Assembly (NCBI GenBank): GCA_007131945.1
Contig: SLPP01000167.1
Coordinates: 1 to 9,512 of the forward strand
Source: Paracoccaceae bacterium
GTDB taxonomy: Bacteria; Pseudomonadota; Alphaproteobacteria; Rhodobacterales; Rhodobacteraceae
DNA length: 9,512 bases
Direction: 5' to 3'
Made by a program: the position numbers and the translations under genes. This document shows, piece after piece, positions 1 to 5,864 of the stretch. Each line of letters begins with the position of its first letter. Position 1 is the stretch's first letter. The notes under the pieces were generated by a model, which saw only the letters and a list, made by a program, of their open reading frames with translations, ran no database searches and had not been told where the DNA came from.

Positions 1-786
1 CGCCGCCTCCACCGCCGCCAGCATCTCGCGCGCCGTCTCGACGCGGATCACCGTGACGCCCGCCGGCGGCGGCACGCTTGCCGGGCCGGTGACGAAGCTC
101 ACCCGCGCGCCGAGATTGCCGAGCGCCGCGGCGATCGCCGTGCCCTGCGTCCCCGAGGACCGGTTGGCGATGTAGCGCACCGGGTCGATCGGCTCGTGCG
201 TCGGCCCCGAGGTGACGATCACGTGCCGCCCCGCCAGCGGCCCGGCCGACAGCGCTGCGGCGATCGCGGCAAGGATCGCGCGCGGCTCGGCCATCCGGCC
301 GGGTCCATGCTCGCCGCAGGCCATGTCGCCCACCTCGGGCCCCACGGTCAGCACGCCGTCGGCGCGCAGCTGCGCCAGGTTTCGCCGCGTCGCCGGATGC
401 TCCCACATCCGCACGTTCATCGCCGGCGCGATCAGCACCCGCTTGTCGGTGGCCATCAGCAGCGTCGAGGCCAGGTCGTCGGCATGCCCGCCCGCCATCT
501 TCGCCATCAGGTCGGCGGTGCAGGGCGCCACCACCACCAGATCCGCCGCGCGCGAAAGCTGGATATGCCCCATCTCGGCCTCGGTCGTCAGGTCGAAGAG
601 ATCGCGATGCAGCGGCGTGCCGGCTAGCGCGGCGAGCGAGAGCGGCGTGACGAACTGCTCGCCCGCCCGCGTCAGGACCGGCACAACCCCCGCGCCCTCG
701 TTGCGCAGCATGCGGATCAGCTCGAGCGTCTTGTAGGCCGCGATCCCGCCGCCGATGACCAGAAGGATGCGCTTGCCGGACAGCAT
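1..786 (-). CDS. coaBC: CoaBC, bifunctional phosphopantothenoylcysteine decarboxylase / phosphopantothenate-cysteine ligase (N-terminal 262 residues; 3' end outside window)
   Basis: The family makes 4'-phosphopantetheine for coenzyme A: the CoaB part joins cysteine to 4'-phosphopantothenate and the flavin-dependent CoaC part decarboxylates the product, in the cytoplasm. I translated the minus strand from ATG at 786. The flavoprotein domain fills roughly residues 1-180: GGGIAAYK near the N-terminus, the active-site His in GHIQLSRAADL (about H74), the PAMN motif (121-124) followed by MWEHP, and the conserved Cys in ACGEHGPGRM (about C157). The CoaB domain begins at about 188 with VTSGPTHEPIDPVRYIANRSSG, which keeps the Arg and Asn that family work links to ligase activity. 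The reading frame stays open to base 1, so about 130-150 residues are missing. One odd point is Thr at residue 213 (RSSGTQG), where the family usually has Lys. GGAG at 794-797 and a promoter at 813-841 support the start. Identification is very secure. Confidence 0.96.
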   Translation of the reverse strand, partial: MLSGKRILLVIGGGIAAYKTLELIRMLRNEGAGVVPVLTRAGEQFVTPLSLAALAGTPLHRDLFDLTTEAEMGHIQLSRAADLVVVAPCTADLMAKMAGGHADDLASTLLMATDKRVLIAPAMNVRMWEHPATRRNLAQLRADGVLTVGPEVGDMACGEHGPGRMAEPRAILAAIAAALSAGPLAGRHVIVTSGPTHEPIDPVRYIANRSSGTQGTAIAAALGNLGARVSFVTGPASVPPPAGVTVIRVETAREMLAAVEAA

Positions 787-812
787 GGGCGGTCTCCGCT
801 GAAGATGCGGGG

Positions 813-841
813 AGCCTAGGGGCGGGGTCGGCGGATTTCAA
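813..841 (-). promoter_or_regulatory. Candidate sigma-70 type promoter of coaBC
   Basis: On the minus strand TTGAAA (841-836) and TAGGCT (818-813) are separated by exactly 17 bases. Both hexamers are close to the consensus and TAGGCT is a common form in GC-rich alphaproteobacteria. Transcription would start near 806, about 20 bases before the coaBC ATG, leaving room for the GGAG ribosome binding site. No start-site data are available, so this is inference from sequence. Confidence 0.6.
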
Positions 842-962
842 CCGCAACCGGCGCCGACGCCCGTTCAGGCACGGTCCGTGACCCGGTGCCCCGGCCCCGG
901 CAGGGCGGCAGCGGAAGGCCGCTTTCGCCGGCGGGACGGGCGCGGTTGCATTACGACCCCGA

Positions 963-990
963 TTTACAATTCTGGGTTAAGTGGTATGCT
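963..990 (+). promoter_or_regulatory. Candidate promoter of the protease / free prodomain cassette
   Basis: TTTACA (963-968) and TATGCT (985-990) are spaced by 16 bases on the plus strand, in a locally AT-rich patch that contrasts with the GC-rich surroundings. The predicted start near 997 would give a leader of about 38 bases that contains the T run and the ribosome binding site. The hexamers are imperfect and the spacing is one base short, so confidence is moderate. Confidence 0.4.
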
Positions 991-1001
991 CGAAACCCGA
1001 A
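970..1001 (+). promoter_or_regulatory. Imperfect inverted repeat over the putative -10 (possible operator)
   Basis: TTCTGGGTT (970-978) and AACCCGAA (994-1001) pair as 8 base pairs with one bulged T, with a 15-base spacer that contains the TATGCT element. A repressor bound here would block the candidate promoter. It is not a convincing terminator for that promoter, because the repeat begins upstream of the predicted transcript start. The repeat is short enough to be chance. Confidence 0.22.
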
Positions 1002-1010
1002 TTGATGCGA

Positions 1011-1027
1011 TTTTTTTTTTGGAGGAG
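1011..1027 (+). promoter_or_regulatory. T10 tract abutting a strong Shine-Dalgarno sequence
   Basis: Ten consecutive T (1011-1020) run directly into GGAGGAG (1021-1027), which sits 7 bases before the ATG at 1035. The GGAGGAG decides the start of the protease gene and favours it over in-frame upstream codons such as 981. A homopolymer of this length is very unusual in DNA this rich in GC. A U-rich stretch next to a Shine-Dalgarno can aid S1-dependent ribosome binding, and homopolymers can vary in length. Which of these applies, if any, cannot be told from one sequence. Confidence 0.6.
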
Positions 1028-1034
1028 AAGACCC

Positions 1035-2585
1035 ATGAGCGATCAGGAATACGAAGTCATCGCCACCGTCTCGCCGCGTTCCGTCGGCCCGGCCTCGGTA
1101 TTCGACGAATCGGTACCCATTACCAGCGCCAACGCATCCCAGTACCGCTCGACCGAAAGCGACCTGCGCGACGCCAAGGCCGCGCTGAGCAGGGCCGGCT
1201 TCCATGTCTTCGAGGAGGCCAGCACCGATCAGGTGATCTCGATCGGCGGCTCGGCGAAGAAGTTCAAGGATTTCTTCGGCGCCAAGATCAGCCGCCAGAA
1301 GAGCGAGTTGCTGCCGGGCATGGAGACCACCTTCATGGCCACGCCCGAGGATTCGGCCGAGGCGCTGCTGCACGCACCGGGTGAACTCTCGGATCTGATC
1401 GAGGGTGTCGTGATCTCCCGCCCGCCGACCTATTTCTCGCCCTCGGCGATCCCGCCGATCGCCCCGGTTCATGCCAGCGCCTATCCGTATTTCTTCGTCC
1501 CCGACGGGATCGCGGTGATGCTGCGCGCGGCGCGGGTGCACCGGCTCGGCGTGACCGGCAAGGATGTCGTGGTCGCCATGCCCGATACCGGCATGGCGCC
1601 GCATGCCTTCTACTCCCAGCGTGGCTACCGCGTGCTGACCACGCTCCTCGGGCCCGGGGCCTCGGGTCCGGGCGTCGATGCGAACGGACACGGCACCGGC
1701 GAGGGGGCGAATGTCTTCGCCTGCGCCCCCGATTGCCGGCTGATCCCGGTGAAGATGGGCAACGACGCGGTCGGCGCCTTCAACACGGCGGTCAACGCCA
1801 ATCCGAAGCCGCAGGTGATCACCAACAGCTGGGGCTATCACATCGACCGCCCCGGCACTTCGATGCCCTCCTGGCTGAAGCCGCTGGAACTCGCGGTCGC
1901 CAACGCGGTCGCCGACGGGATCGTCGTCTGCTTCTCCGCCGGCAACGGGCACCTCGCCTTTCCTGCCAGCCATCCGGACGTGATCGCGGTCGGCGGGGTG
2001 CATGTGAACCTGCCGGACATCAACGATTTCGAGGCGTCGAGCTATGCCTCGAGCTTCAATTCGACCTGGTATCCCGGCCGCGCCGTGCCCGATGTCTGCG
2101 GCCTGACCGGCAACCGGGTGACGCATTCCGGCAGCGGTTTCGCGCCCAGCATCATGCTTCCGGTGCAGGAGGGAGCGTCGCTTGACACGATCTGGCCGCC
2201 GACGGGTTCGGCGCCCGACGGCTGGGGGCTCTTCTCGGGTACCTCCGCGGCCTGTCCGCAGGTCGCCGGCATCGTCGCGCTGATGCTCGAGCGCAACCCG
2301 TCGCTGACGCCGGCGCAGGTCAAGGAGCGCCTGATGAAGAGCGCGCGCGACGTCAGGAAGGGGACGACCGCGACCGGGCATACCGCGACGACCGGTCCGG
2401 ACCTGGCGACCGGCGCGGGTCTGGCGGATGCGAAATGGGCCTATCTGAACACGATGGCCGATGTCGCCTCGACCTTCTTCGCCGCGCCGAAGGAGCAGCA
2501 GATGGCGATGGTCAGCGAAGGCCGGATGCCGGCGATCTCGCCGGAATTCGTCTCCGACCTGATCGACACGCTGCGCTCGCGCTGA
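1035..2585 (+). CDS. S8 (subtilisin-type) serine protease with N-terminal prodomain, no signal peptide
   Basis: This is a 516-residue serine endopeptidase. The triad is readable in S8 order: Asp184 in AMPDTG, His219 in NGHGTG and Ser404 in FSGTSAACP, with the oxyanion-hole Asn304 in SAGNG. Residues 1 to about 136 form a separate N-terminal domain whose core (DLRDAKAALSRAGFHV, then VISIGGSAKKFKDFFG) has the helix / GxxV / strand-G-helix-FG pattern of ferredoxin-like protease prodomains. It most resembles the activation domain of S53 kumamolisins (my recollection of the pattern, not a search result). A Pro-rich linker (129-145) leads to the catalytic domain (about 150-470), and a helical tail of about 45 residues follows (ending EFVSDLIDTLRSR). 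The N-terminus MSDQEYEVIA is polar, with no signal peptide, lipobox or membrane segment, so the enzyme appears to stay in the cytoplasm or leave by another route. The segment after His219 is short compared with classical subtilisins. The next gene encodes a free copy of the prodomain. The target is unknown. Confidence 0.9.
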   Translation: MSDQEYEVIATVSPRSVGPASVFDESVPITSANASQYRSTESDLRDAKAALSRAGFHVFEEASTDQVISIGGSAKKFKDFFGAKISRQKSELLPGMETTFMATPEDSAEALLHAPGELSDLIEGVVISRPPTYFSPSAIPPIAPVHASAYPYFFVPDGIAVMLRAARVHRLGVTGKDVVVAMPDTGMAPHAFYSQRGYRVLTTLLGPGASGPGVDANGHGTGEGANVFACAPDCRLIPVKMGNDAVGAFNTAVNANPKPQVITNSWGYHIDRPGTSMPSWLKPLELAVANAVADGIVVCFSAGNGHLAFPASHPDVIAVGGVHVNLPDINDFEASSYASSFNSTWYPGRAVPDVCGLTGNRVTHSGSGFAPSIMLPVQEGASLDTIWPPTGSAPDGWGLFSGTSAACPQVAGIVALMLERNPSLTPAQVKERLMKSARDVRKGTTATGHTATTGPDLATGAGLADAKWAYLNTMADVASTFFAAPKEQQMAMVSEGRMPAISPEFVSDLIDTLRSR

Positions 2586-2592
2586 CGGAACA

Positions 2593-2618
2593 GCCGCGCG
2601 GGGATCCCCCCGCGCGGC
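2593..2618 (+). other. Perfect GC-rich intergenic hairpin between protease and free prodomain genes
   Basis: An 11-base arm starting GCCGCGC (2593-2603) pairs perfectly with its complement at 2608-2618 around a 4-base ATCC loop. It lies 8 bases after the protease stop and 20 bases before the next ATG. No T run follows, so it is not a classical intrinsic terminator. It could protect the 3' end of the protease message, reduce read-through, or set the ratio of the two proteins. The structure is directly visible; its role is inferred. Confidence 0.6.
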
Positions 2619-2638
2619 ACGAGCCTGGAACGGAGCCG

Positions 2639-3001
2639 ATGGGCGAGGCATCCACGATCACGGCGCAACTCGTGATGCGGCGCGAGGACGGCCGATCCAT
2701 CCTCGATCTCGAGGGGCCGGTGACCGCCGCCTCGCGCCAGCGCAAGGCGGGCGATCTGCCCGAGGCGCGCGTCGCCGAGATCCGCGCGCGGCTGGAGGCG
2801 GCCGGCTTCACGGTCGAGGGCGGCAATGCCAACACGCTCTCGGTCAGCGGCCCGGCCAGGCTCTTCGCCGAGGTGTTCGGGCTCGACCCGGGCGCCGCCG
2901 GTGCCGCCGGCGTGCCGGCCCATGCCGCGCGCATCCGCGCCGATCTCGAACCCTATGTCGCGGATGTCTTCGTGCCGCCGCCGCCGGAATTCTTCCCCTG
3001 A
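2639..3001 (+). CDS. Free-standing prodomain-like protein, paralogue of the upstream protease N-terminal domain
   Basis: This 120-residue protein aligns over its whole length with residues 1 to about 136 of the protease. EARVAEIRARLEAAGFTV (42-59) matches ESDLRDAKAALSRAGFHV. LSVSGPARLFAEVFG (67-81) matches ISIGGSAKKFKDFFG. The end, VFVPPPPEFFP, matches VVISRPPTYFSP. It stops where the protease linker begins, so it carries the prodomain and no catalytic residues. It has no signal peptide or membrane segment, like its neighbour. The ATG at 2639 is preceded by GGAA (2627-2630) and GGAG (2632-2635), the latter only 3 bases away. It lies 53 bases after the protease gene on the same strand and is probably cotranscribed through the hairpin. 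In subtilisin-like families a free prodomain can act as folding chaperone or tight inhibitor of the mature enzyme. That role here is inferred. A remnant of a duplicated protease gene is the main alternative. Confidence 0.8.
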   Translation: MGEASTITAQLVMRREDGRSILDLEGPVTAASRQRKAGDLPEARVAEIRARLEAAGFTVEGGNANTLSVSGPARLFAEVFGLDPGAAGAAGVPAHAARIRADLEPYVADVFVPPPPEFFP

Positions 3002-3002
3002 C

Positions 3003-3290
3003 CTATTGCCGCGCGGCGACGAAGAGCGCCAGACGCGCGCGAACCTCCTCGACCAGAGACTGGGTCCGCTCGTCGGTCAGCGCGGCGAGGAGGTCCGAAA
3101 CCGCCGGATCGAAGTTGTGACCCGAGGCCGGCGGCTGCGTCGGAACCGCCGAGAGTTGCCAGCCGATCGCGTCGAGCGCCTGCAACGGTGCGGGTTCCTC
3201 GACGAGCCGAAGCGCGATCGCGTGAACCAGCAGATGGCGCAGGGCGCCAAGCTCTGCAATTGCGGCCAGCAGATGATCCTGATGCGACAT
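3003..3290 (-). CDS. Small helical protein of unknown function
   Basis: I do not recognise this 95-residue protein. It starts MSHQDHLLAAIAELGALRHL. It appears mostly helical: two amphipathic stretches (about 5-48 and 66-95) joined by a Pro/Gly-rich segment, PTQPPASGHNFDPA. There is no signal peptide, clear membrane span or metal motif. I chose the ATG at 3290 because GAGGAA precedes it by 8 bases; an in-frame upstream extension to about 3350 has no comparable support. Its TAG stop (3005-3003) lies one base from the TGA of the prodomain gene on the other strand, so the two genes converge tail to tail with no room for a terminator. Transcripts from each side would run antisense to the other. 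Codon bias toward GC at third positions suggests a real gene. Confidence 0.6.
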   Translation of the reverse strand: MSHQDHLLAAIAELGALRHLLVHAIALRLVEEPAPLQALDAIGWQLSAVPTQPPASGHNFDPAVSDLLAALTDERTQSLVEEVRARLALFVAARQ

Positions 3291-3445
3291 GGCGCCGGTT
3301 CCTCGTGCAGGGTCCACCCGCGGCTCGGATCGTGGCGGGCACGCATGCATTGCAGCAGATCGTGCTTAACCGGCGGTAAAGCCACCCGCCGCCGCCCGCC
3401 ATTGCCCGCCGGGTCGGTCCCGCGCCCGGCGCGGCGCGACGCGCG

Positions 3446-4564
3446 TCAGCCGGGGCGCGGCAGCTCGCGCCGTCGCCAGCGATGCATCAGGTCCGCGCCG
3501 CAGCGGCTGGACTCGACCAGCTCGAACGGGCGCGGGCCGATGGCGGTGACACCCATCGCGGCGAGTCCCGCCGTGCCGTCGGCGCCGAAGGCGTAACCGG
3601 CTGAAAAGATCACCAGCTCGTCCACCAGCCCCGCCTGCAGAAGGCTTCCGCCCAGCCCGCCGCCGCCCTCGCAAAAGACGCGGGTGAGCCCCCTCGCGCC
3701 GAGTTGCGCCAGCGCGTCGCGGATGTCGAGCCGGCCCATCGCATCGGTTGCGCAACAGATCATCTCTGCGCCCCGTTCGGTCCAGGCGTTGCGCGTCGCG
3801 GGCGCCGCCTTCGCACCGTGCAGCAGCCAGACCGGCGCCTGGGCGAGGCTCCGGCCAAGCCGGCTGTCGACGGTCAGGCCCAGGCGACTGTCGGCGACGA
3901 TCCGCACCGGCTGCCAGTCGGTGCCGAGTTCGCGCACGCGCAGGTCGGGGTCGTCGGCGCGCGCGGTACCGGCGCCGATCAGCACCGCGTCGTGGCTGGC
4001 GCGCATCAGATGCACACGCCGGCGCGCCTCGGGCCCCGTGATCCAGCGGCTCGTCCCGGTCGAGGTGGCGATGCGCCCGTCGAGCGTGAGCGCAAGCTTC
4101 AGCGTGACGCGCGGGCGTCCGCGGTCGAGGCGCAGCAGGAAGCCGGCATTGGCCTCGGCCGCCTCGTGCGCCGCGACGCCCTCGGTCAGGTCGATCCCGG
4201 CACGTCGCAGCATGGCGTGGCCGCGGCCGGCCACGCGCGGGTCCGGGTCGGTCAGCGGGGTCACGACGCGCATGATGCCGGCATTGGCCAGCGCCGCGGC
4301 GCAGGGCGGTGTCAGGCCGTGATGCGCGCAGGGCTCGAGGCTGACATAGGCGGTGGCGCCGCGCGCGGCCGCGCCCGCCTGCGCCAGCGCGAGGGTCTCG
4401 GCATGCGGTCGCCCGCCGGGTTGCGTCCAGCCACGTCCGACGATCCGGCCCTTCGTCACGATCACGCAGCCCACCGCCGGATTGGGCCAGACCCGGCCCA
4501 ACCCGCGCCGCCCCAGCGCGATGGCGAGCCGCATGAAGCGCAGATCGGCCTCCGGCGTGGTCAT
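3446..4564 (-). CDS. ribD: RibD, bifunctional diaminohydroxyphosphoribosylaminopyrimidine deaminase / 5-amino-6-(5-phosphoribosylamino)uracil reductase
   Basis: The family performs the second and third steps of riboflavin synthesis in the cytoplasm: zinc-dependent deamination of the pyrimidine, then NADPH-dependent reduction of the ribose. The 372-residue product matches the usual length (E. coli about 367). The deaminase domain (1 to about 145) has WPNPAVGCVIV, HAE (54-56, zinc His and catalytic Glu) and PCAHHGLTPPC (78-88, zinc Cys79 and Cys88). The reductase domain (about 150-365) has LKLALTLDGRIATSTGTSRWITG, GAGTARADDPDL and the FCEGGGGLGGSLLQAGLVDEL segment. One oddity is Leu84 in HHGLTPPC, where Lys or Arg is common. 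The start is uncertain. An in-frame GTG at 4588 lies directly after the nrdR stop and has GAGGA just before it, giving 8 extra residues; I prefer ATG 4564 because the family similarity begins after it. It follows nrdR by 24 bases and is probably cotranscribed with it. Confidence 0.95.
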   Translation of the reverse strand: MTTPEADLRFMRLAIALGRRGLGRVWPNPAVGCVIVTKGRIVGRGWTQPGGRPHAETLALAQAGAAARGATAYVSLEPCAHHGLTPPCAAALANAGIMRVVTPLTDPDPRVAGRGHAMLRRAGIDLTEGVAAHEAAEANAGFLLRLDRGRPRVTLKLALTLDGRIATSTGTSRWITGPEARRRVHLMRASHDAVLIGAGTARADDPDLRVRELGTDWQPVRIVADSRLGLTVDSRLGRSLAQAPVWLLHGAKAAPATRNAWTERGAEMICCATDAMGRLDIRDALAQLGARGLTRVFCEGGGGLGGSLLQAGLVDELVIFSAGYAFGADGTAGLAAMGVTAIGPRPFELVESSRCGADLMHRWRRRELPRPG

Positions 4565-4588
4565 CTCATCCCGGCGAGGGGAGGCCAC

Positions 4589-5056
4589 CTAATCCTCGGC
4601 CTGGGCCTGCGGGCGCAGTTCGGCGACGAAGCGATCGAAGTCGTCGGCGGCCTGGAAGTTCTTGTAGACGCTGGCGAAGCGGACATAGGCGACGGTATCG
4701 ATCCGGGCCAGCGTCTCCATCACGATCTCGCCGATGACGCGCGAGGGCACGTCGGTGTCCCCCAGGCTTTCCAGCCGCCGCACGATTCCCGAGAGCATCT
4801 GGTCGATCCTCTCGGGCTCGATCGGACGCTTCTGCATGGCGATGCGGACCGAACGTTCCAGCTTGTCGCGGTCAAAGGGCTCGCGCTTGCCCGAACTCTT
4901 CACGACGACCAGATCGCGCAGCTGCACGCGCTCATAGGTGGTGAACCGCCCCCCGCAGGCCGGGCAGAAGCGGCGTCGGCGGATGGCGACATGGTCTTCG
5001 GCGGGGCGCGAGTCCTTAACCTGGGTATCGACGTTTCCGCAGAACGGGCAGCGCAT
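4589..5056 (-). CDS. nrdR: NrdR, transcriptional repressor of ribonucleotide reductase genes
   Basis: NrdR senses ATP/dATP and represses nrd genes by binding paired NrdR boxes. The 155-residue product begins MRCPFCG and has a zinc ribbon with Cys3, Cys6, Cys31 and Cys34, then [17 protein letters not shown]. An ATP-cone domain follows (about 49-139), including [22 protein letters not shown] and [13 protein letters not shown]. Length is close to E. coli NrdR (149). ATG 5056 is chosen because the family starts at MRCPFCG and GGGAGAAG lies just upstream; an in-frame extension to 5113 would add a non-family N-terminus. A TATAGT element (5101-5096, minus strand) may be its -10, but no good -35 is visible at the right distance. 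I saw no NrdR box in this window, so autoregulation is not supported. nrdR with riboflavin genes is a widely conserved neighbourhood. Confidence 0.96.
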   Translation of the reverse strand: MRCPFCGNVDTQVKDSRPAEDHVAIRRRRFCPACGGRFTTYERVQLRDLVVVKSSGKREPFDRDKLERSVRIAMQKRPIEPERIDQMLSGIVRRLESLGDTDVPSRVIGEIVMETLARIDTVAYVRFASVYKNFQAADDFDRFVAELRPQAQAED

Positions 5057-5175
5057 GACTTCTCCCTTGGCGTGGCGATGGCAACGGCCACAGCGACTAT
5101 AGGGAGCATCCAACAGCTTGGGTAGCCGAAAAACCGGACCCCCAGATCAAGCGCGCCCGCTGTTGCGGCGCAGGC

Positions 5176-5604
5176 TCAGTTGAGCACGATCACCCGCATG
5201 TTGCCGGTTCCCTCGGCGCGCACCATCTCGAACAGGACGCGCGCGTTGTCGGGGTGCAGCCTCACGCAGCCGGCGCTGGCCGGACGGCCCAGGCGGCTGA
5301 TCTGGTCGGTTCCGTGGATCGCGTAATGGCCGCTGTAGAAGATCGCGAAGGGCATCGGCGCGTTGTTGTATCGGCTCGAGCGGTGATGGCGCGAAAGCCA
5401 TTGCGCGGTCCATTCGCCGATCGGCGTCACCTTGCCGCTGCGGGCGGTCGAGACCGGCCATTCGTGGATCAGCTGGCCGTCGTGGTAGACATGCATCGTC
5501 TGGGTCGAGATGCTCACCCGTGCGATGATGCGGTCGGCATGAGCGGTGGCTGGCAGACACACCGCTACGAGCGCCGCAAATGCGGCGGACAGGATAGTTT
5601 TCAT
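5176..5604 (-). CDS. Exported L,D-transpeptidase (YkuD-domain) family protein
   Basis: This 142-residue protein has a typical Sec signal peptide: MKTILSAAF, a hydrophobic core and a likely cleavage after AHA at residue 23. The mature part is almost entirely one YkuD domain. The catalytic signature is readable as His97 in YAIHGTD and Cys113 in SAGCVRLHPDN, 16 residues apart as expected for the family, with the conserved Ser/Gly/Arg around the Cys. Family members act in the periplasm, forming 3-3 peptidoglycan cross-links or attaching proteins to peptidoglycan through a cysteine acyl-enzyme. No LysM or other wall-binding domain is present, so this is a minimal form and its exact substrate cannot be told. 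The ATG at 5604 has a G-rich stretch (GGGGG) about 6 bases upstream. It is monocistronic by spacing: 119 bases separate it from nrdR and 322 from lolD. Confidence 0.92.
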   Translation of the reverse strand: MKTILSAAFAALVAVCLPATAHADRIIARVSISTQTMHVYHDGQLIHEWPVSTARSGKVTPIGEWTAQWLSRHHRSSRYNNAPMPFAIFYSGHYAIHGTDQISRLGRPASAGCVRLHPDNARVLFEMVRAEGTGNMRVIVLN

Positions 5605-5864
5605 TCGCAGCCCCCAGGCGAAGAATTCAATGGAATCAAATTGGCAGAGGCCGGTTCAAGGATCGTAAATGCGCCCCCGTCCGGTCAAGTGCGAAATCCG
5701 CCCGGCGGGACGACAGGCGACAGGCCAGCCGGCCCCGGGTGGTACGGGGCCGTCTCGAGGCCCCGCGCGGCGTCGATCAGGCGCGGGCGCGTCCTGCCAC
5801 AGGCACCACAACCGACCGGCCTGCCGAAAGTTTCATTGTGGTTAATTTTTCAGATTTAACATTC
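5605..5864. other. Non-coding interval upstream of the L,D-transpeptidase gene
   Basis: I see no supportable gene here. Three complementary arms sit close together: GGCCCC (5731-5736), GGGGCC (5746-5751) and GGCCCC (5759-5764). The middle arm can pair with either neighbour, so two hairpins exclude each other; the left pairing extends to 7 base pairs. An AT-rich patch (about 5832-5864) contains GTTAA and TTAAC arms (5841-5845, 5856-5860) and contrasts sharply with the surrounding GC-rich DNA. The promoter of the L,D-transpeptidase should lie in this interval. I could not find a pair of hexamers good enough to annotate. Confidence 0.45.

Noticed and set aside
196..736. Two overlapping plus-strand open frames opposite coaBC
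   Set aside because: Both are low-complexity, Arg/Ser/Pro-rich translations opposite a well-conserved gene, with no ribosome binding site.
970..1020. Inverted repeat plus T10 as an intrinsic terminator
   Set aside because: The stem is short, bulged and 9 bases away from the T run, and no gene upstream on the plus strand needs a terminator. The T run abuts the ribosome binding site instead.
951..2651. Very long open frame (566 codons) on the minus strand opposite the protease gene
   Set aside because: Its product is rich in Arg, Gly, Asp and His with no recognisable domain, as expected for a frame opposite a GC-rich gene. The plus-strand frame has a full S8 triad and a strong ribosome binding site.
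3291..3445. Possible small gene or terminator between the small helical gene and ribD
   Set aside because: GC-rich arms such as GGCGG/CCGCC exist but lack a T run. The short open frames here have no ribosome binding site and no recognisable product.
3704..5125. Long plus-strand open frame (473 codons) across ribD and nrdR
   Set aside because: It is antisense to two confidently identified genes and its Arg/Gly/His-rich composition shows no domain. It is an effect of high GC at third codon positions.
5057..5175. NrdR-box pair in front of nrdR (autoregulation)
   Set aside because: I looked for the AT-rich paired 16-base boxes and found none. Only a TATAGT-like element is present.
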